Shown here: positions 8,670 through 16,524 of the stretch, in pieces | How the letters are laid out: every line of letters begins with the position of its first letter | Position numbering within the stretch: the first letter of the stretch is position 1 | NCBI GenBank assembly: GCA_910579575.1 | Contig: CAJTUM010000015.1 | Location: forward strand, 1-44,752 | Origin: an uncultured Eubacteriales bacterium | GTDB taxonomy: Bacteria > Bacillota > Clostridia > Oscillospirales > Butyricicoccaceae | DNA: 44,752 nt | Reading direction: 5' to 3' | Translations under genes and position numbers: made by a program | The notes under the pieces: model-generated | Told to the model about the DNA's origin: nothing | The model's database searches: none | The model's input: the letters and a program-made list of their open reading frames with translations, nothing else

Positions 8670-8792
8670 CTGTCCTGCACTCTCCTTCTAACGAGGAAGA
8701 GACCTGGCGGCGCGCTCTCTTCCCATCCAGCCTGTTCCAAAATACTTATTCCGGTCTTTTTTTCAAAATCGGCCCGAACTTGTTATTTTTTC

Positions 8793-8821
8793 ATTATACC
8801 ATCCTTCTTGGCCAAGGGCAA
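8793..8821 (-). promoter_or_regulatory. Sigma-A promoter of the phosphorelay operon
   Basis: On the minus strand TTGCCC (8816-8821) and a consensus TATAAT (8793-8798) are separated by 17 bases, leaving a leader of roughly 120 bases before the regulator start at 8669. Confidence 0.75.
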
Positions 8822-8922
8822 GATATCTGTCCTTTATTTTTCACAGTTCTTTTTCGCCCAGGCCAAAAGCCGGGGGCCGCCGCCGGAAGAATTCCTTTTT
8901 TCCCGGCGCTTCCCGTTTTTGC

Positions 8923-9867
8923 TCAAGCCTCGTCGTTCTGTTGGGTCAACATTGTGCGATAAATTTTGTCGCTCAGCTCTTTGCCCGCGTTGTGGCCCAT
9001 CCGCTTGTTGCGGTTGTTCATAGCGGCCACCTCCAAAATAACGGCCAGATTCCGACCCGGATGCACTGGGATGGTCAACATAGGCACCTGGATATCCAGG
9101 ATTTCCATGGTTTCGTCGTCGATTCCCCAACGGTCATAGGGCTTGCCGTCTTCCCATTTTTCCAGCCGGACCACCAGGTCCACCCGCTCGGTGGGCTTAA
9201 CGGAGCCCATACCGAAAATGCGGCGCACGTCGATAATACCGATGCCCCGCAGCTCAATGAAATAACGGATCATCTCCGGCGCGCTGCCCACCAGCGTTTT
9301 GGCAGAAACCTTTTTGATGTCCACAGCGTCGTCGGCGATCAATCGATGGCCCCGCTTGACCAGCTCAATGGCGGTTTCGCTTTTGCCGATGCCGCTGTCG
9401 CCCAGTAGCAGCAAGCCCTCGCCGTAAACCTCCACCAACACGCCGTGAAGGGTTGTCACCGGGCCCAGATGCACATGGAGCGAAGCTGTCATAGCGGCGA
9501 TCAGGTCCGAGGTAAATTCGTCGCTGCCCGCCACAGGCGTCCCATAAAGGCGCGCCGTCTCCAAACATCCCTCCGAGGGCTGATAGCCTCTGGAAAAAAT
9601 CAGCAACGGAATTTTCCGTTCAAAAAGCCCCCGAAAGGCTTCGGCGCGCTTTTGAGGCGTCAGACTCTGCAAAAACGCCCACTCTGTTTTTCCTAAAATC
9701 TGGATGCTTCGAGCGTCGAAATGCTCGTAAAAGCCCACCAGTTGCAAGCCAGGGCGGTAAACGTCCATGCTGTAGATGGGGGAATCCATCGCGCCTTCTG
9801 GAGCATGAAAAATATTCAGGCGGAATTCGTCCTTCAGTTGGTGCAGTTTCACAAAAGGCTTATCCAT
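8923..9867 (-). CDS. hprK: HPr kinase/phosphorylase
   Basis: The 314-residue product is the usual length for HprK, which phosphorylates HPr on Ser46 in response to glycolytic intermediates and reverses the reaction, thus driving CcpA-type carbon catabolite control in Gram-positive bacteria. An N-terminal domain is followed by the P-loop GDSGIGKSETAIELVKRGH, the acidic ADDAVDI segment, and the family signature region with ELRGIGIIDVRRIFG; the C-terminal NNRNKRMGHNAG also fits. ATG 9867 follows GGGAGGGAG. A TTGATA-17-TATAAT promoter lies at 9937-9965. It is upstream of and codirectional with the phosphorelay operon, but that operon has its own promoter. Confidence 0.96.
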   Translation of the reverse strand: MDKPFVKLHQLKDEFRLNIFHAPEGAMDSPIYSMDVYRPGLQLVGFYEHFDARSIQILGKTEWAFLQSLTPQKRAEAFRGLFERKIPLLIFSRGYQPSEGCLETARLYGTPVAGSDEFTSDLIAAMTASLHVHLGPVTTLHGVLVEVYGEGLLLLGDSGIGKSETAIELVKRGHRLIADDAVDIKKVSAKTLVGSAPEMIRYFIELRGIGIIDVRRIFGMGSVKPTERVDLVVRLEKWEDGKPYDRWGIDDETMEILDIQVPMLTIPVHPGRNLAVILEVAAMNNRNKRMGHNAGKELSDKIYRTMLTQQNDEA

Positions 9868-9936
9868 CGATTTGTCTCCCTCCCGCCGGGGCCATAAAGC
9901 CGCCGGCTGTTCTGTTTTCTTTGGTTCGTCGCCTTT

Positions 9937-9965
9937 ATTATAGAGGATACTGCGCTCATTATCAA
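9937..9965 (-). promoter_or_regulatory. Sigma-A promoter of hprK
   Basis: TTGATA (9960-9965) and TATAAT (9937-9942) on the minus strand with a 17-base spacer, about 70 bases before the hprK start. It is back to back with the rpmB promoter. Confidence 0.8.
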
Positions 9966-9993
9966 CGGGAAATGATTTTTTTCGGGATAATCC

Positions 9994-10022
9994 TTGATTT
10001 TGATTTGGCGGTGTGGTAATAT
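9994..10022 (+). promoter_or_regulatory. Sigma-A promoter of rpmB
   Basis: TTGATT (9994-9999) and TATAAT-like TAATAT (10017-10022) with a 17-base spacer, ending 46 bases before the rpmB ATG. Confidence 0.75.
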
Positions 10023-10068
10023 AGTTTGTGTCGCTTTAGACCTTATGGTTAAAGGAGGTGCAGAAAAA

Positions 10069-10257
10069 ATGGCAAAGTGTGATATTTGCGGCAAGGGCGT
10101 CAGCTTCGGCATCAAAGTCTCCCACTCACACAGAAGATCGAACCGGACCTGGAAGCCGAATGTGAAGCGCGTAAAAGTGCTGATCAACGGTACTCCCAGC
10201 CATGTCAACGTCTGTACCCGGTGCCTGCGCTCCGGCAAGGTCACCAGAGCCGTCTAA
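10069..10257 (+). CDS. rpmB: 50S ribosomal protein L28
   Basis: The 62-residue product is typical bacterial L28: it begins MAKCDICGKGVSFG, contains SHSHRRSNRTWKPN and ends with VCTRCLRSGKVTRAV. CDIC and CTRC form the zinc-binding pairs of the C+ form of L28. An in-frame upstream extension exists, but ATG 10069 follows a perfect AAAGGAGG (10051-10058) and the family N-terminus starts there. It has its own promoter and a strong terminator, so it is a single-gene unit. Confidence 0.97.
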   Translation: MAKCDICGKGVSFGIKVSHSHRRSNRTWKPNVKRVKVLINGTPSHVNVCTRCLRSGKVTRAV

Positions 10258-10310
10258 GTCCTGCGGATTTTTTCGGCGCCCGTCGGCGTGTATACGATGT
10301 GTGAAATAAT

Positions 10311-10336
10311 AAAACCCTCTGTTCAGAGGGTTTTTT
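10311..10336. terminator. Terminator after rpmB, probably bidirectional
   Basis: AAAACCCTCT at 10311-10320 pairs with AGAGGGTTTT over a GTTC loop and is followed by a T run. The A run on the other side would let it also end minus-strand transcription coming from the B12 cluster. Confidence 0.85.
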
Positions 10337-10456
10337 ATTTTGCCAGCCTGGGCCCGCGGCCGTAACCTGCGTCGGCTCGGCCGGCCCATCGGCCTTTGCG
10401 CCCGAAGCCGAGCGCCTTTGCTTTTGCTCTCTTCTTTGGATTGTTCCAAAAGCTTT

Positions 10457-11212
10457 TCAGCATTCCGCCATAAAGCGGAACAGCCAATCCCAATAGGGCT
10501 CTCGCCTGCCGCAATTCGGGCAAACGCCGCCGCCATAGACCATCGGCAACGCAGGAAGGATCGACTCATCCCCGGCCAGCTTCAGCAGGCCCTGCAGCCA
10601 AACCGCTTCCTGTTTTAGAGATTGACCGTCCCACGAACCAATTTGAGCGGGAACGACGCAGCCCGGCCCCTCTGCCAACGACAAACCTTCGTCGTTCCAA
10701 CCGCAGGCGCAGGCGGCGGCTCCCTCTTGCCAGCAGGAGCCAGAAAGCAGGTACAGGCCATAGGCGTGTCGCCGGTCGCCCAGTATCGCCAAAGCGGCCA
10801 AGGCAAATTGTTGGCCGATTTCTGGGTCCTCCTGCAGCAGCCGCGCCGTCTCCGAGCTTTTGACCAATCGCTCCGTCAGCGGGCGCAGCCCTTCCAAGCC
10901 CTGGCGAAATTCTCGATCAGCCTCCGAATCCGGTTCCAGCGGCCGGTCGGCCTCGGCGGCAATGGCCGCGCCCATCTGAGCGACCAGAAAAACCTGGTCC
11001 TCCAGCAGCAATTGGGGGCACAACGCCGCCAAATGAGGCAGGACATAAGCAGTAGCGCTGTAATAGCTGAGCTGATGGCTCAAATCCTCGGCCAAAATCT
11101 CCATGTTCTCTCGAAAATCCCCTTCCTGGCGAAGCAGCTTGCCCAGCCAATTGTCCGCGTCGTTGCCAGCGGAATACAACGTCGCCCAAACGGAGCTCTC
11201 CAATGGCGTCAT
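10457..11212 (-). CDS. Unknown protein at the end of the B12 cluster
   Basis: I do not recognise this 251-residue protein. It is mostly helical and acidic, with no signal peptide or membrane segment. The middle (about residues 50-160) is Ala/Leu/Glu-rich. The C-terminal third has a cluster of Cys and Trp residues (ACACGWNDEG) and ends with GGGVCPNCGRREPYWDW, a CxxC knuckle that could bind metal together with other Cys. ATG 11212 has AGGAGG seven bases upstream. It is codirectional with the cobalamin genes, about 500 bases after cbiC and separated from it by a decayed region, so a B12 role is possible but only positional. A Tat or redox chaperone fold was considered because of the helical make-up; no motif supports it. 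Confidence 0.7.
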   Translation of the reverse strand: MTPLESSVWATLYSAGNDADNWLGKLLRQEGDFRENMEILAEDLSHQLSYYSATAYVLPHLAALCPQLLLEDQVFLVAQMGAAIAAEADRPLEPDSEADREFRQGLEGLRPLTERLVKSSETARLLQEDPEIGQQFALAALAILGDRRHAYGLYLLSGSCWQEGAAACACGWNDEGLSLAEGPGCVVPAQIGSWDGQSLKQEAVWLQGLLKLAGDESILPALPMVYGGGVCPNCGRREPYWDWLFRFMAEC

Positions 11213-11230
11213 AACCGTTTCCTCCTATTC

Positions 11231-11560
11231 TCAATGGATCTGTTTCCTCTTGCCAAATGCGATTTCCAGCTTACAGCCGACAAAAGAACGACGTCCCGTT
11301 ATTTCTGCCAGTAGCGTCCAGTCCCTCCCTTTTTCCGGTCGTAAGTGAATGTTCACATACGGACGTTTGCGGTTTCCGCAAACTCGCCATAGCTGTCGTC
11401 TTGGAATATCCAGCTCACTTTTGGAATGGAATTCGTCAGAGCAGATTGCCGCGCCTTGGTTTGCGCAAGCATCTATTTTCGGCTTTCTCCCTGTTCTTTG
11501 TCCAAACGACGGTATCCGCTCAGTCCGTTCATCAAACGGTCCAGAACGTCGTCCAGCGTT
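11231..11560 (-). pseudogene. Open frame without an ATG, possibly a gene relic
   Basis: On the minus strand a frame stays open for about 105 codons after TAA near 11563 and ends with TGA at 11231-11233, just before the ribosome site of the next gene. It has no ATG; only a late GTG is available. Its C-terminal part (RPYVNIHLRPEKGRDWTLL, then EITGRRSFVGCKLEIAFG) looks protein-like. It overlaps the small amber-interrupted gene at 11473-11619 in another frame, so one frameshift could join the two. Chance openness in GC-rich DNA is also possible. Confidence 0.3.
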
Positions 11561-11619
11561 TTAGGCGGATTTGCCTAGTAGCTGCTGGAGTTTGTGACAA
11601 AGCCTTCTCTGATTTTCAT
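11473..11619 (-). pseudogene. Small gene with GFVTNSSS start, interrupted by in-frame TAG
   Basis: ATG 11619 has a strong AGGAGGATATATCT ribosome site and encodes MKIREGFVTNSSSY, followed by TAG at 11575-11577. The frame continues open for 33 more codons (starting ANPPKTLDDVLDRLMNG) to a second TAG at 11473-11475. Starts of the type MKIRxGFVTNSSS occur on many otherwise unrelated bacterial proteins of unknown function (recalled family knowledge), so the start is likely genuine. The product is either a 14-residue peptide, a decayed longer gene, or a 48-codon gene read through amber. It lies 87 bases after cbiC in the same direction. Confidence 0.5.
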
Positions 11620-11706
11620 AGATATATCCTCCTATTCGACGGCTTTTTGCTGCAAACGGCAATGTTAAAGGGGCTTGAAAGCCGAGAAACCCAGGGGCAA
11701 AACGCC

Positions 11707-12354
11707 TTAAAGCGACCGGCCTGCGGCCAGATAAAGCAGGGCGTTGCACAAGGCGGCGGCGATGTTGCTGCCGCCTTTGCGACCCCGAGCTACAATACAG
11801 GGCGCATTGGATCGCATCAACATCTCTTTGCTTTCCGCCACGTTGACAAAACCCACCGGCGCGCCGATCACCAGTCGGGGAGCCATGCGGCCCTCTTCGA
11901 TCAATTCGCACAGCCGAACCAACGCAGTAGGCGCGTTGCCAATCGCCACAATCAGCGGCTCTTTCTGCGCCGCCGCCTTTTCCATGCAAACCGCCGCCCG
12001 GGTCGTCCCCTGTCGCCGGGCTTGTTCCGCCACATCTTCATCCGCCATAAAGCACAAAGCCCGCCCCCCCAGCTTGGCCAGGGCGGGCTTGCTGAGGCCG
12101 CTGAAGGCCATGTTGGTGTCTGTGACGATAGAGGCCCCTTCTTTTAAGGCTTGAAGGCCCGTCTCCAGCGCGCCGGGGGAGAAATACAGATTTTCCGCAT
12201 AATCAAAATCCGCCGAGGCGTGGATGGCCCGCATAATCACCGGCGCCTGGTCCGGCGGCAAAACCCGGCCCATGGCCGAAAGCTCCTCTGCGATGATTTC
12301 AAAGCTGCGCCTCTCGATGTCCCCCGGCTTCACCTGCTGCAACTGGGTTTTCAC
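11707..12354 (-). CDS. cbiC: Cobalt-precorrin-8 methylmutase
   Basis: 215 residues. CbiC moves the C11 methyl of cobalt-precorrin-8 to C12, giving cobyrinic acid. Matching features are the family block RAIHASADFDYAENLYFSPG with the catalytic His, VTDTNMAFSG, and APVGFVNVAESKEML plus RGRKGGSNIAAALCNALL near the C-terminus. An in-frame ATG lies seven codons upstream inside cbiP, but the GTG at 12354 has GGAGGAGG seven bases before it and is preferred; the gap to the cbiP stop is two bases. It is the last recognisable cobalamin gene of the operon. Confidence 0.95.
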   Translation of the reverse strand: MKTQLQQVKPGDIERRSFEIIAEELSAMGRVLPPDQAPVIMRAIHASADFDYAENLYFSPGALETGLQALKEGASIVTDTNMAFSGLSKPALAKLGGRALCFMADEDVAEQARRQGTTRAAVCMEKAAAQKEPLIVAIGNAPTALVRLCELIEEGRMAPRLVIGAPVGFVNVAESKEMLMRSNAPCIVARGRKGGSNIAAALCNALLYLAAGRSL

Positions 12355-12356
12355 AA

Positions 12357-13868
12357 TCAATCCTCCTCCTGCCATTGATCCATCATCCGATAGATAGTCT
12401 CCATATCCAAGCTGCGGCGGAGCGCCTGAGCCAAGATGTCGTATTGTTCTTCTTTATATGCGCCGTAATCCCGCTGCCGCGTTTGGACAGCCGCTGGATC
12501 CAAGCCTTTCCGGCGGTAAAGCGCCTGAGCCAGCCGTTCCCGAACCGAGCCGCTGTCGAACAAGCCGTGAATATAACAGCCCGCCGCATTGCCCCCGCCG
12601 GCGCCTGCCGGCTTGCTTCCCTCGGCTCTGTCCACGCAGATCAACGGCGGAGCGCCGCCGGCGTCGGTCTGGCCCATGTGGATTTCGTACCCCTCGAAGG
12701 CCGCGCCGGCCAGAGCAGAGAAAAATCCGTCTTGCTCCAGCATTTGGCCCCGGACTTGGGTCCGGGTTTTTTGCCGGGCAAACCGGGTGCGCAAGGGCAG
12801 CAGCCCCATGCCCCGCATGGCGCCGCCTTGCTCCACTCCCTCCGGGTCCTCCAGGCTCTCTCCCATCATTTGGTATCCGCCGCAAATGCCCAGCAGCGGC
12901 GTATCCCGGCTGACCTCCTTGAGAATCGCCGTCTCCATGCCGCTTTCCCGCAGCCACTGCAAGTCGCCCATGGTATTTTTGGTTCCCGGCAGAAGGATGA
13001 GATCCGGGCGGCCCAGCCGGTCTGGCGATTTGACGTATCGGACGCCGGCGCCCGGGATTTGCTCCAGGGCGTTGAAATCTGTGAAATTGGAAATCCGGGG
13101 CAGACGAATCACGGCGATGTCGATCAAAGCCTCTCGTTGGCGCTCCAGGCGGTCGGAAAGGCTGTCTTCGTCGTCAATATCCACTTGCAGATAAGGAACC
13201 ACCCCCACCACCGGCTTGCCTGTCAGTTCCTTTAGCTGGGTCAGGCCAGGACGCAGAATTTCTACGTCTCCCCGAAATTTGTTGATAATCAGCCCCTGAA
13301 TCCGCCGCCGCTCCGCCGGCTCCAGCAGAGCCACGGTGCCATACAGGCTGGCAAAAACGCCGCCCCGGTCGATATCTCCCGCCAGCAGGACTGGCGCTCG
13401 GGCCATCTGAGCCATGCCCATATTGACGATATCCTCCGCCTTCAGGTTGATTTCCGCCGGGCTGCCCGCCCCCTCCAGCACGATGATATCGTTTTCCGCC
13501 GCCAGCGAACCATAGGCTTCCAAGACAGCAGGAATCAGCCGCTTTTTATATTGAAAATACTCCCGGGCGGGCATGGTTCCGATGGGCTTGCCGCCCACAA
13601 TCACCTGGCTGCCCACGTCGCTGGTGGGCTTGAGTAAAATGGGATTCATGCGCACGTCTGGCGCCAAGCCGGCGGCTTCGGCCTGGACGGCCTGCGCTCG
13701 GCCCATCTCCAGCCCGTCCTGGGTGACAAAACTGTTCAAAGCCATATTTTGGCTTTTGAACGGCGCCGTCCGATAGCCGTCTTGCCGGAAAATCCGGCAC
13801 AGACCGGCGCACAACAGGCTTTTGCCCGCGTTGGACATTGTGCCCTGTATCATAATGGATTTGGCCAT
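12357..13868 (-). CDS. cbiP: Cobyric acid synthase (glutamine-hydrolysing)
   Basis: 503 residues, full length. CbiP (CobQ) amidates side chains b, d, e and g of adenosylcobyrinic acid a,c-diamide using glutamine and ATP. The N-terminal dethiobiotin-synthetase-like domain has MIQGTMSNAGKSLLCAGLCR, FKSQNMALNS and PILLKPTSDVGSQVIVGG; the C-terminal class I amidotransferase domain has the nucleophile Cys in LLGICGGYQMMG and a late His in CYIHGLFDS. ATG 13868 follows AAAGGGGAACAT. It is 19 bases after cobD. Confidence 0.97.
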   Translation of the reverse strand: MAKSIMIQGTMSNAGKSLLCAGLCRIFRQDGYRTAPFKSQNMALNSFVTQDGLEMGRAQAVQAEAAGLAPDVRMNPILLKPTSDVGSQVIVGGKPIGTMPAREYFQYKKRLIPAVLEAYGSLAAENDIIVLEGAGSPAEINLKAEDIVNMGMAQMARAPVLLAGDIDRGGVFASLYGTVALLEPAERRRIQGLIINKFRGDVEILRPGLTQLKELTGKPVVGVVPYLQVDIDDEDSLSDRLERQREALIDIAVIRLPRISNFTDFNALEQIPGAGVRYVKSPDRLGRPDLILLPGTKNTMGDLQWLRESGMETAILKEVSRDTPLLGICGGYQMMGESLEDPEGVEQGGAMRGMGLLPLRTRFARQKTRTQVRGQMLEQDGFFSALAGAAFEGYEIHMGQTDAGGAPPLICVDRAEGSKPAGAGGGNAAGCYIHGLFDSGSVRERLAQALYRRKGLDPAAVQTRQRDYGAYKEEQYDILAQALRRSLDMETIYRMMDQWQEED

Positions 13869-13887
13869 ATGTTCCCCTTTCCCTCTT

Positions 13888-14949
13888 TTACGGCCGCCGC
13901 GCCTGGGCTAAGATCTGAATCAACCGCCGGTTTTCCTCCGGCCCCCGCACAGCTATGCGGTAATAGCCTCCCGCTTCCAGCCCTGGGTAATTGCCGCAGT
14001 CTCGAATCATAGCCCCCAGCCGGCGGGTTTTGGCCGCCAAACGAGGGGAGTTCGAGCGAAAAAACAGATAATTGGCCTCGCCGCCAATGACGTCAAATCC
14101 CTCTTGCTGCAGGGCCTGCCGAAGCCAAAGCCGCTGCTCTCGAATCAACGCCCGGGACTTTTGCTCATATTCCAGGTCTTCCAAAGCCGCCAAGCCTGCC
14201 GCCTGCGCCAGACCAGAAACCTCCCAAGGCTGGCCCATTCGGTCCATGTTGTCCAGCAAAGCGCCGTCGGCGCACAAACAATAGCCCAAGCGCAAACCGG
14301 CCATAGCATAAAACTTGGTAAACGCCTTGAATAACAACAAATTGGGCCATTCGGCCAGTCGGCTCTTAAGAGTGTGTTCCTCCGGCCGGTCCAGAAATTG
14401 ATTAAAACATTCGTCTGCCGCCAAAACAATATGATTTTGGCGGCATTTTTCGCCAATCCGCGCCAACAAATCGGGGGCTACGGTCTGTCCTGTTGGGTTG
14501 TTGGGGTTGCAGACAAACGCCAAGTCCAGATCCGGCGTCAGGGCCTCCAGATACTCCTCCGTCAGCCGGAATCCTTCCTCCGGCTTCAGCCGCCAGCGGC
14601 AGACCTGGCAGCCGGCGGCCTCCAGAGCTTGTTCATACTCGGCAAAGGTGGGCGCCGTCACTAAGGCCCGGCGAGGCCGCAGAGCAAAGACCAGCCGAAA
14701 AATCAGCCCCGCCGCGCCGCCGCCGCAACGAATCCATTCCGCCGGAACGCCTTCTCGAGCGGCAATGGCTCTGCGCAACTCTCGGCACAGGGGGTCTGGA
14801 TATTGATCCGCCTGCTCCAACGCCTGAATCACGGCTTGCCGCGCTCCCTCCGGCATCCCCAAGGGGTTGATATTGGCCGAAAAATCCAGCGGTTTCACTC
14901 CGTATTCTTCCAAAAATCCAGCGACATCGCCGCCATGTATCAGTTCCAT
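13888..14949 (-). CDS. cobD: Threonine-phosphate decarboxylase
   Basis: 353 residues. A PLP fold-type I enzyme of the histidinol-phosphate aminotransferase group that decarboxylates L-threonine phosphate to (R)-1-amino-2-propanol phosphate, the linker between corrin ring and nucleotide loop. Diagnostic features are the start MELIHGGDVAGFLEEYG, LDFSANINPLGMP, VCNPNNPTGQTV, and the PLP-lysine region LFKAFTKFYAMAGLRLGY. The context among cbiB and cbiP distinguishes it from HisC. ATG 14949 has GGAGG upstream and overlaps the cbiB end by 10 bases. Confidence 0.93.
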   Translation of the reverse strand: MELIHGGDVAGFLEEYGVKPLDFSANINPLGMPEGARQAVIQALEQADQYPDPLCRELRRAIAAREGVPAEWIRCGGGAAGLIFRLVFALRPRRALVTAPTFAEYEQALEAAGCQVCRWRLKPEEGFRLTEEYLEALTPDLDLAFVCNPNNPTGQTVAPDLLARIGEKCRQNHIVLAADECFNQFLDRPEEHTLKSRLAEWPNLLLFKAFTKFYAMAGLRLGYCLCADGALLDNMDRMGQPWEVSGLAQAAGLAALEDLEYEQKSRALIREQRLWLRQALQQEGFDVIGGEANYLFFRSNSPRLAAKTRRLGAMIRDCGNYPGLEAGGYYRIAVRGPEENRRLIQILAQARRP

Positions 14950-15920
14950 CCAACGCCTCCTAACAGCAGCGCCCGAAGAGCCAGGCAGGGGACGGCCCAC
15001 AGCAGGCTGGCGCCCAGCATCAGCCGACAAGTCCGGGGAATATCCTCCGCCTCAATGGGACGGAGCTCATCGCCAATGGCAGGTTTTTTCACCAGCTTGC
15101 CAAAATAATAGGCGTCCCCCGCCAGCCGCACTCCCAGAGCGCCAGCGGCGGCGGATTCCGTTTGAGCGGAATTGGGGCTTTTGTGGTTGCGCCGGTCCCG
15201 CCGCCAGATCCGCCAAGCGTTTTTGCCGTCCATCCCCGGCGTCAGCCAGGCGGCGGCAATCATAGCCAGCCCCGCCGCTCGAGCGGGCAGGTAATTGGCT
15301 CCGTCGTCCAGCCGAGCGGCGGCCCGACCGAAATACAGATACTTCTCATTTTGGTATCCTACCATGCTGTCCATAGTGTTGATGGCCTTATACAAAAAGC
15401 CCAAAGGCGCGCCGCCCAAAGCCAGATAAAACAGGGGCGCGATTACGCCGTCGCTGGCGTTTTCCGCCACCGTTTCCACTGCGGCTCGGGTCACGCCGGC
15501 CTCGTCCAGATTCTCCGTATCCCGCCCGACGATACGGCTCACCGCCTGCCGAGCGGCGGGCAAATCCCCTTTTTTCAGCTGACGATAGACCGCCATACTC
15601 TCGTCCCGCAGGCACCGAGCCGCCAAAATCTGATAGCACATCCAGCTCTCCGCCGCCAGGGCCAGCCAAGGGCTGGCCTGGCCCAACGCCCAGAGCAGCC
15701 CGGCGGAAAGCCCCCAAGCCAAAACCGGGGTTACGGCGGCCAAAACCGCGCCTCCCGCCAGCTGGCCACGAGGCGCGCCAGGCAAGACCCGGCGCAGCTT
15801 CTGTTCCAGCCAGCTAATCCACTTGCCCATCCACGCCACCGGATGCGGCAGCCAATGAGGGTCTCCAAAGCACAAATCCAGAATGCAGCCGGCGGGAAGC
15901 GCCCAAAAATGGAGGCTCAT
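14940..15920 (-). CDS. cbiB: Adenosylcobinamide-phosphate synthase
   Basis: 326 residues, integral membrane protein. CbiB joins adenosylcobyric acid to aminopropanol phosphate at the membrane. Hydrophobic segments lie at the N-terminus (ALPAGCILDLCFGDPHWLPH), near residues 55-105 and at the C-terminus; conserved family stretches include HPVAWMGKWI, ETVAENASDGVIAPLFY, YKAINTMDSMVGY and RLDDGANYLPAR. ATG 15920 overlaps the stop of cobC as ATGA. The following cobD supplies its aminopropanol phosphate substrate. Confidence 0.95.
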   Translation of the reverse strand: MSLHFWALPAGCILDLCFGDPHWLPHPVAWMGKWISWLEQKLRRVLPGAPRGQLAGGAVLAAVTPVLAWGLSAGLLWALGQASPWLALAAESWMCYQILAARCLRDESMAVYRQLKKGDLPAARQAVSRIVGRDTENLDEAGVTRAAVETVAENASDGVIAPLFYLALGGAPLGFLYKAINTMDSMVGYQNEKYLYFGRAAARLDDGANYLPARAAGLAMIAAAWLTPGMDGKNAWRIWRRDRRNHKSPNSAQTESAAAGALGVRLAGDAYYFGKLVKKPAIGDELRPIEAEDIPRTCRLMLGASLLWAVPCLALRALLLGGVGWN

Positions 15921-16516
15921 CGTTTCCCCCCCAGATTCAGCGGCTTCCAATCGGTCAGCTGACGGCTCATCGAGGACCATTGGGCCTGATATCCGCCGCA
16001 GTTGGGGGTCTGCCACTCAAAATACCCCTTGCGAGGGGCGGCGTAGAGGCTCATTACCGCCATCAGCGTGCCCCCGTGGGCCACGATAACGACCTGCTCT
16101 TCCCTCTGCGCCGCGGCTTCCTCCATGATCTGTTCAAACCCCCGGCAAACCCGACGTGAAAATTCCTCCATCTGTTCTCCCCCGGGGCAAGGGTCTTGAC
16201 AGTTGGAATCCAGCCACTCCTGATAAACTGGATCGCCGGCCAAGTTCTTGTAGCTTTTGCCCTCAAAAATACCAAAATCCATCTCCCGCAGCAGCGGTTT
16301 CAGCACGATTTGGGCCTGGGGATAAAAGATGCGGGCGGAACGCACTGCCCGACGCATAGGGCTGCAATAGACCTTCTGCACCGTCTCGTCCGGCCCGTCG
16401 CCGCAAAGCCGGGCCGTCGTCTCCCCTTCCGGGCTCAAATCCTGGTCTATGGCGCCGATATATTGGTTGAGCCGATTGCCCGCCGTCATGGCGTGACGGC
16501 GCAGGATAACTTCCAT
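15917..16516 (-). CDS. cobC: Histidine phosphatase, probable alpha-ribazole phosphatase
   Basis: 199 residues. The first catalytic motif is LRRHAMTAGN, where family members usually have RHG, followed by CSPMRRAVRSARI, the acid-containing EMDFGIFEGKSY and the second His in VIVAHGGTLMAVM. CobC removes the 5'-phosphate from alpha-ribazole phosphate (or from adenosylcobalamin phosphate) late in nucleotide-loop assembly. The assignment rests on family plus its position between cobU-like and cbiB genes. ATG 16516 is chosen because family homology begins there; AAAGGAG is 11 bases upstream. The RHA variant deserves note but need not abolish activity. Confidence 0.8.
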   Translation of the reverse strand: MEVILRRHAMTAGNRLNQYIGAIDQDLSPEGETTARLCGDGPDETVQKVYCSPMRRAVRSARIFYPQAQIVLKPLLREMDFGIFEGKSYKNLAGDPVYQEWLDSNCQDPCPGGEQMEEFSRRVCRGFEQIMEEAAAQREEQVVIVAHGGTLMAVMSLYAAPRKGYFEWQTPNCGGYQAQWSSMSRQLTDWKPLNLGGKR

Positions 16517-16524
16517 TCCCTTCA

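Noticed and set aside
10335..10523. Basic minus-strand frame after the unknown gene at 10457
   Set aside because: Arg/Gly-rich translation of GC-rich DNA, partly inside the preceding gene and running through no recognisable start; considered as a frameshifted extension but nothing supports it.
11257..12147. Plus-strand frame of 296 codons across the cbiC region
   Set aside because: Antisense to cbiC over much of its length, no motif, no ribosome site.
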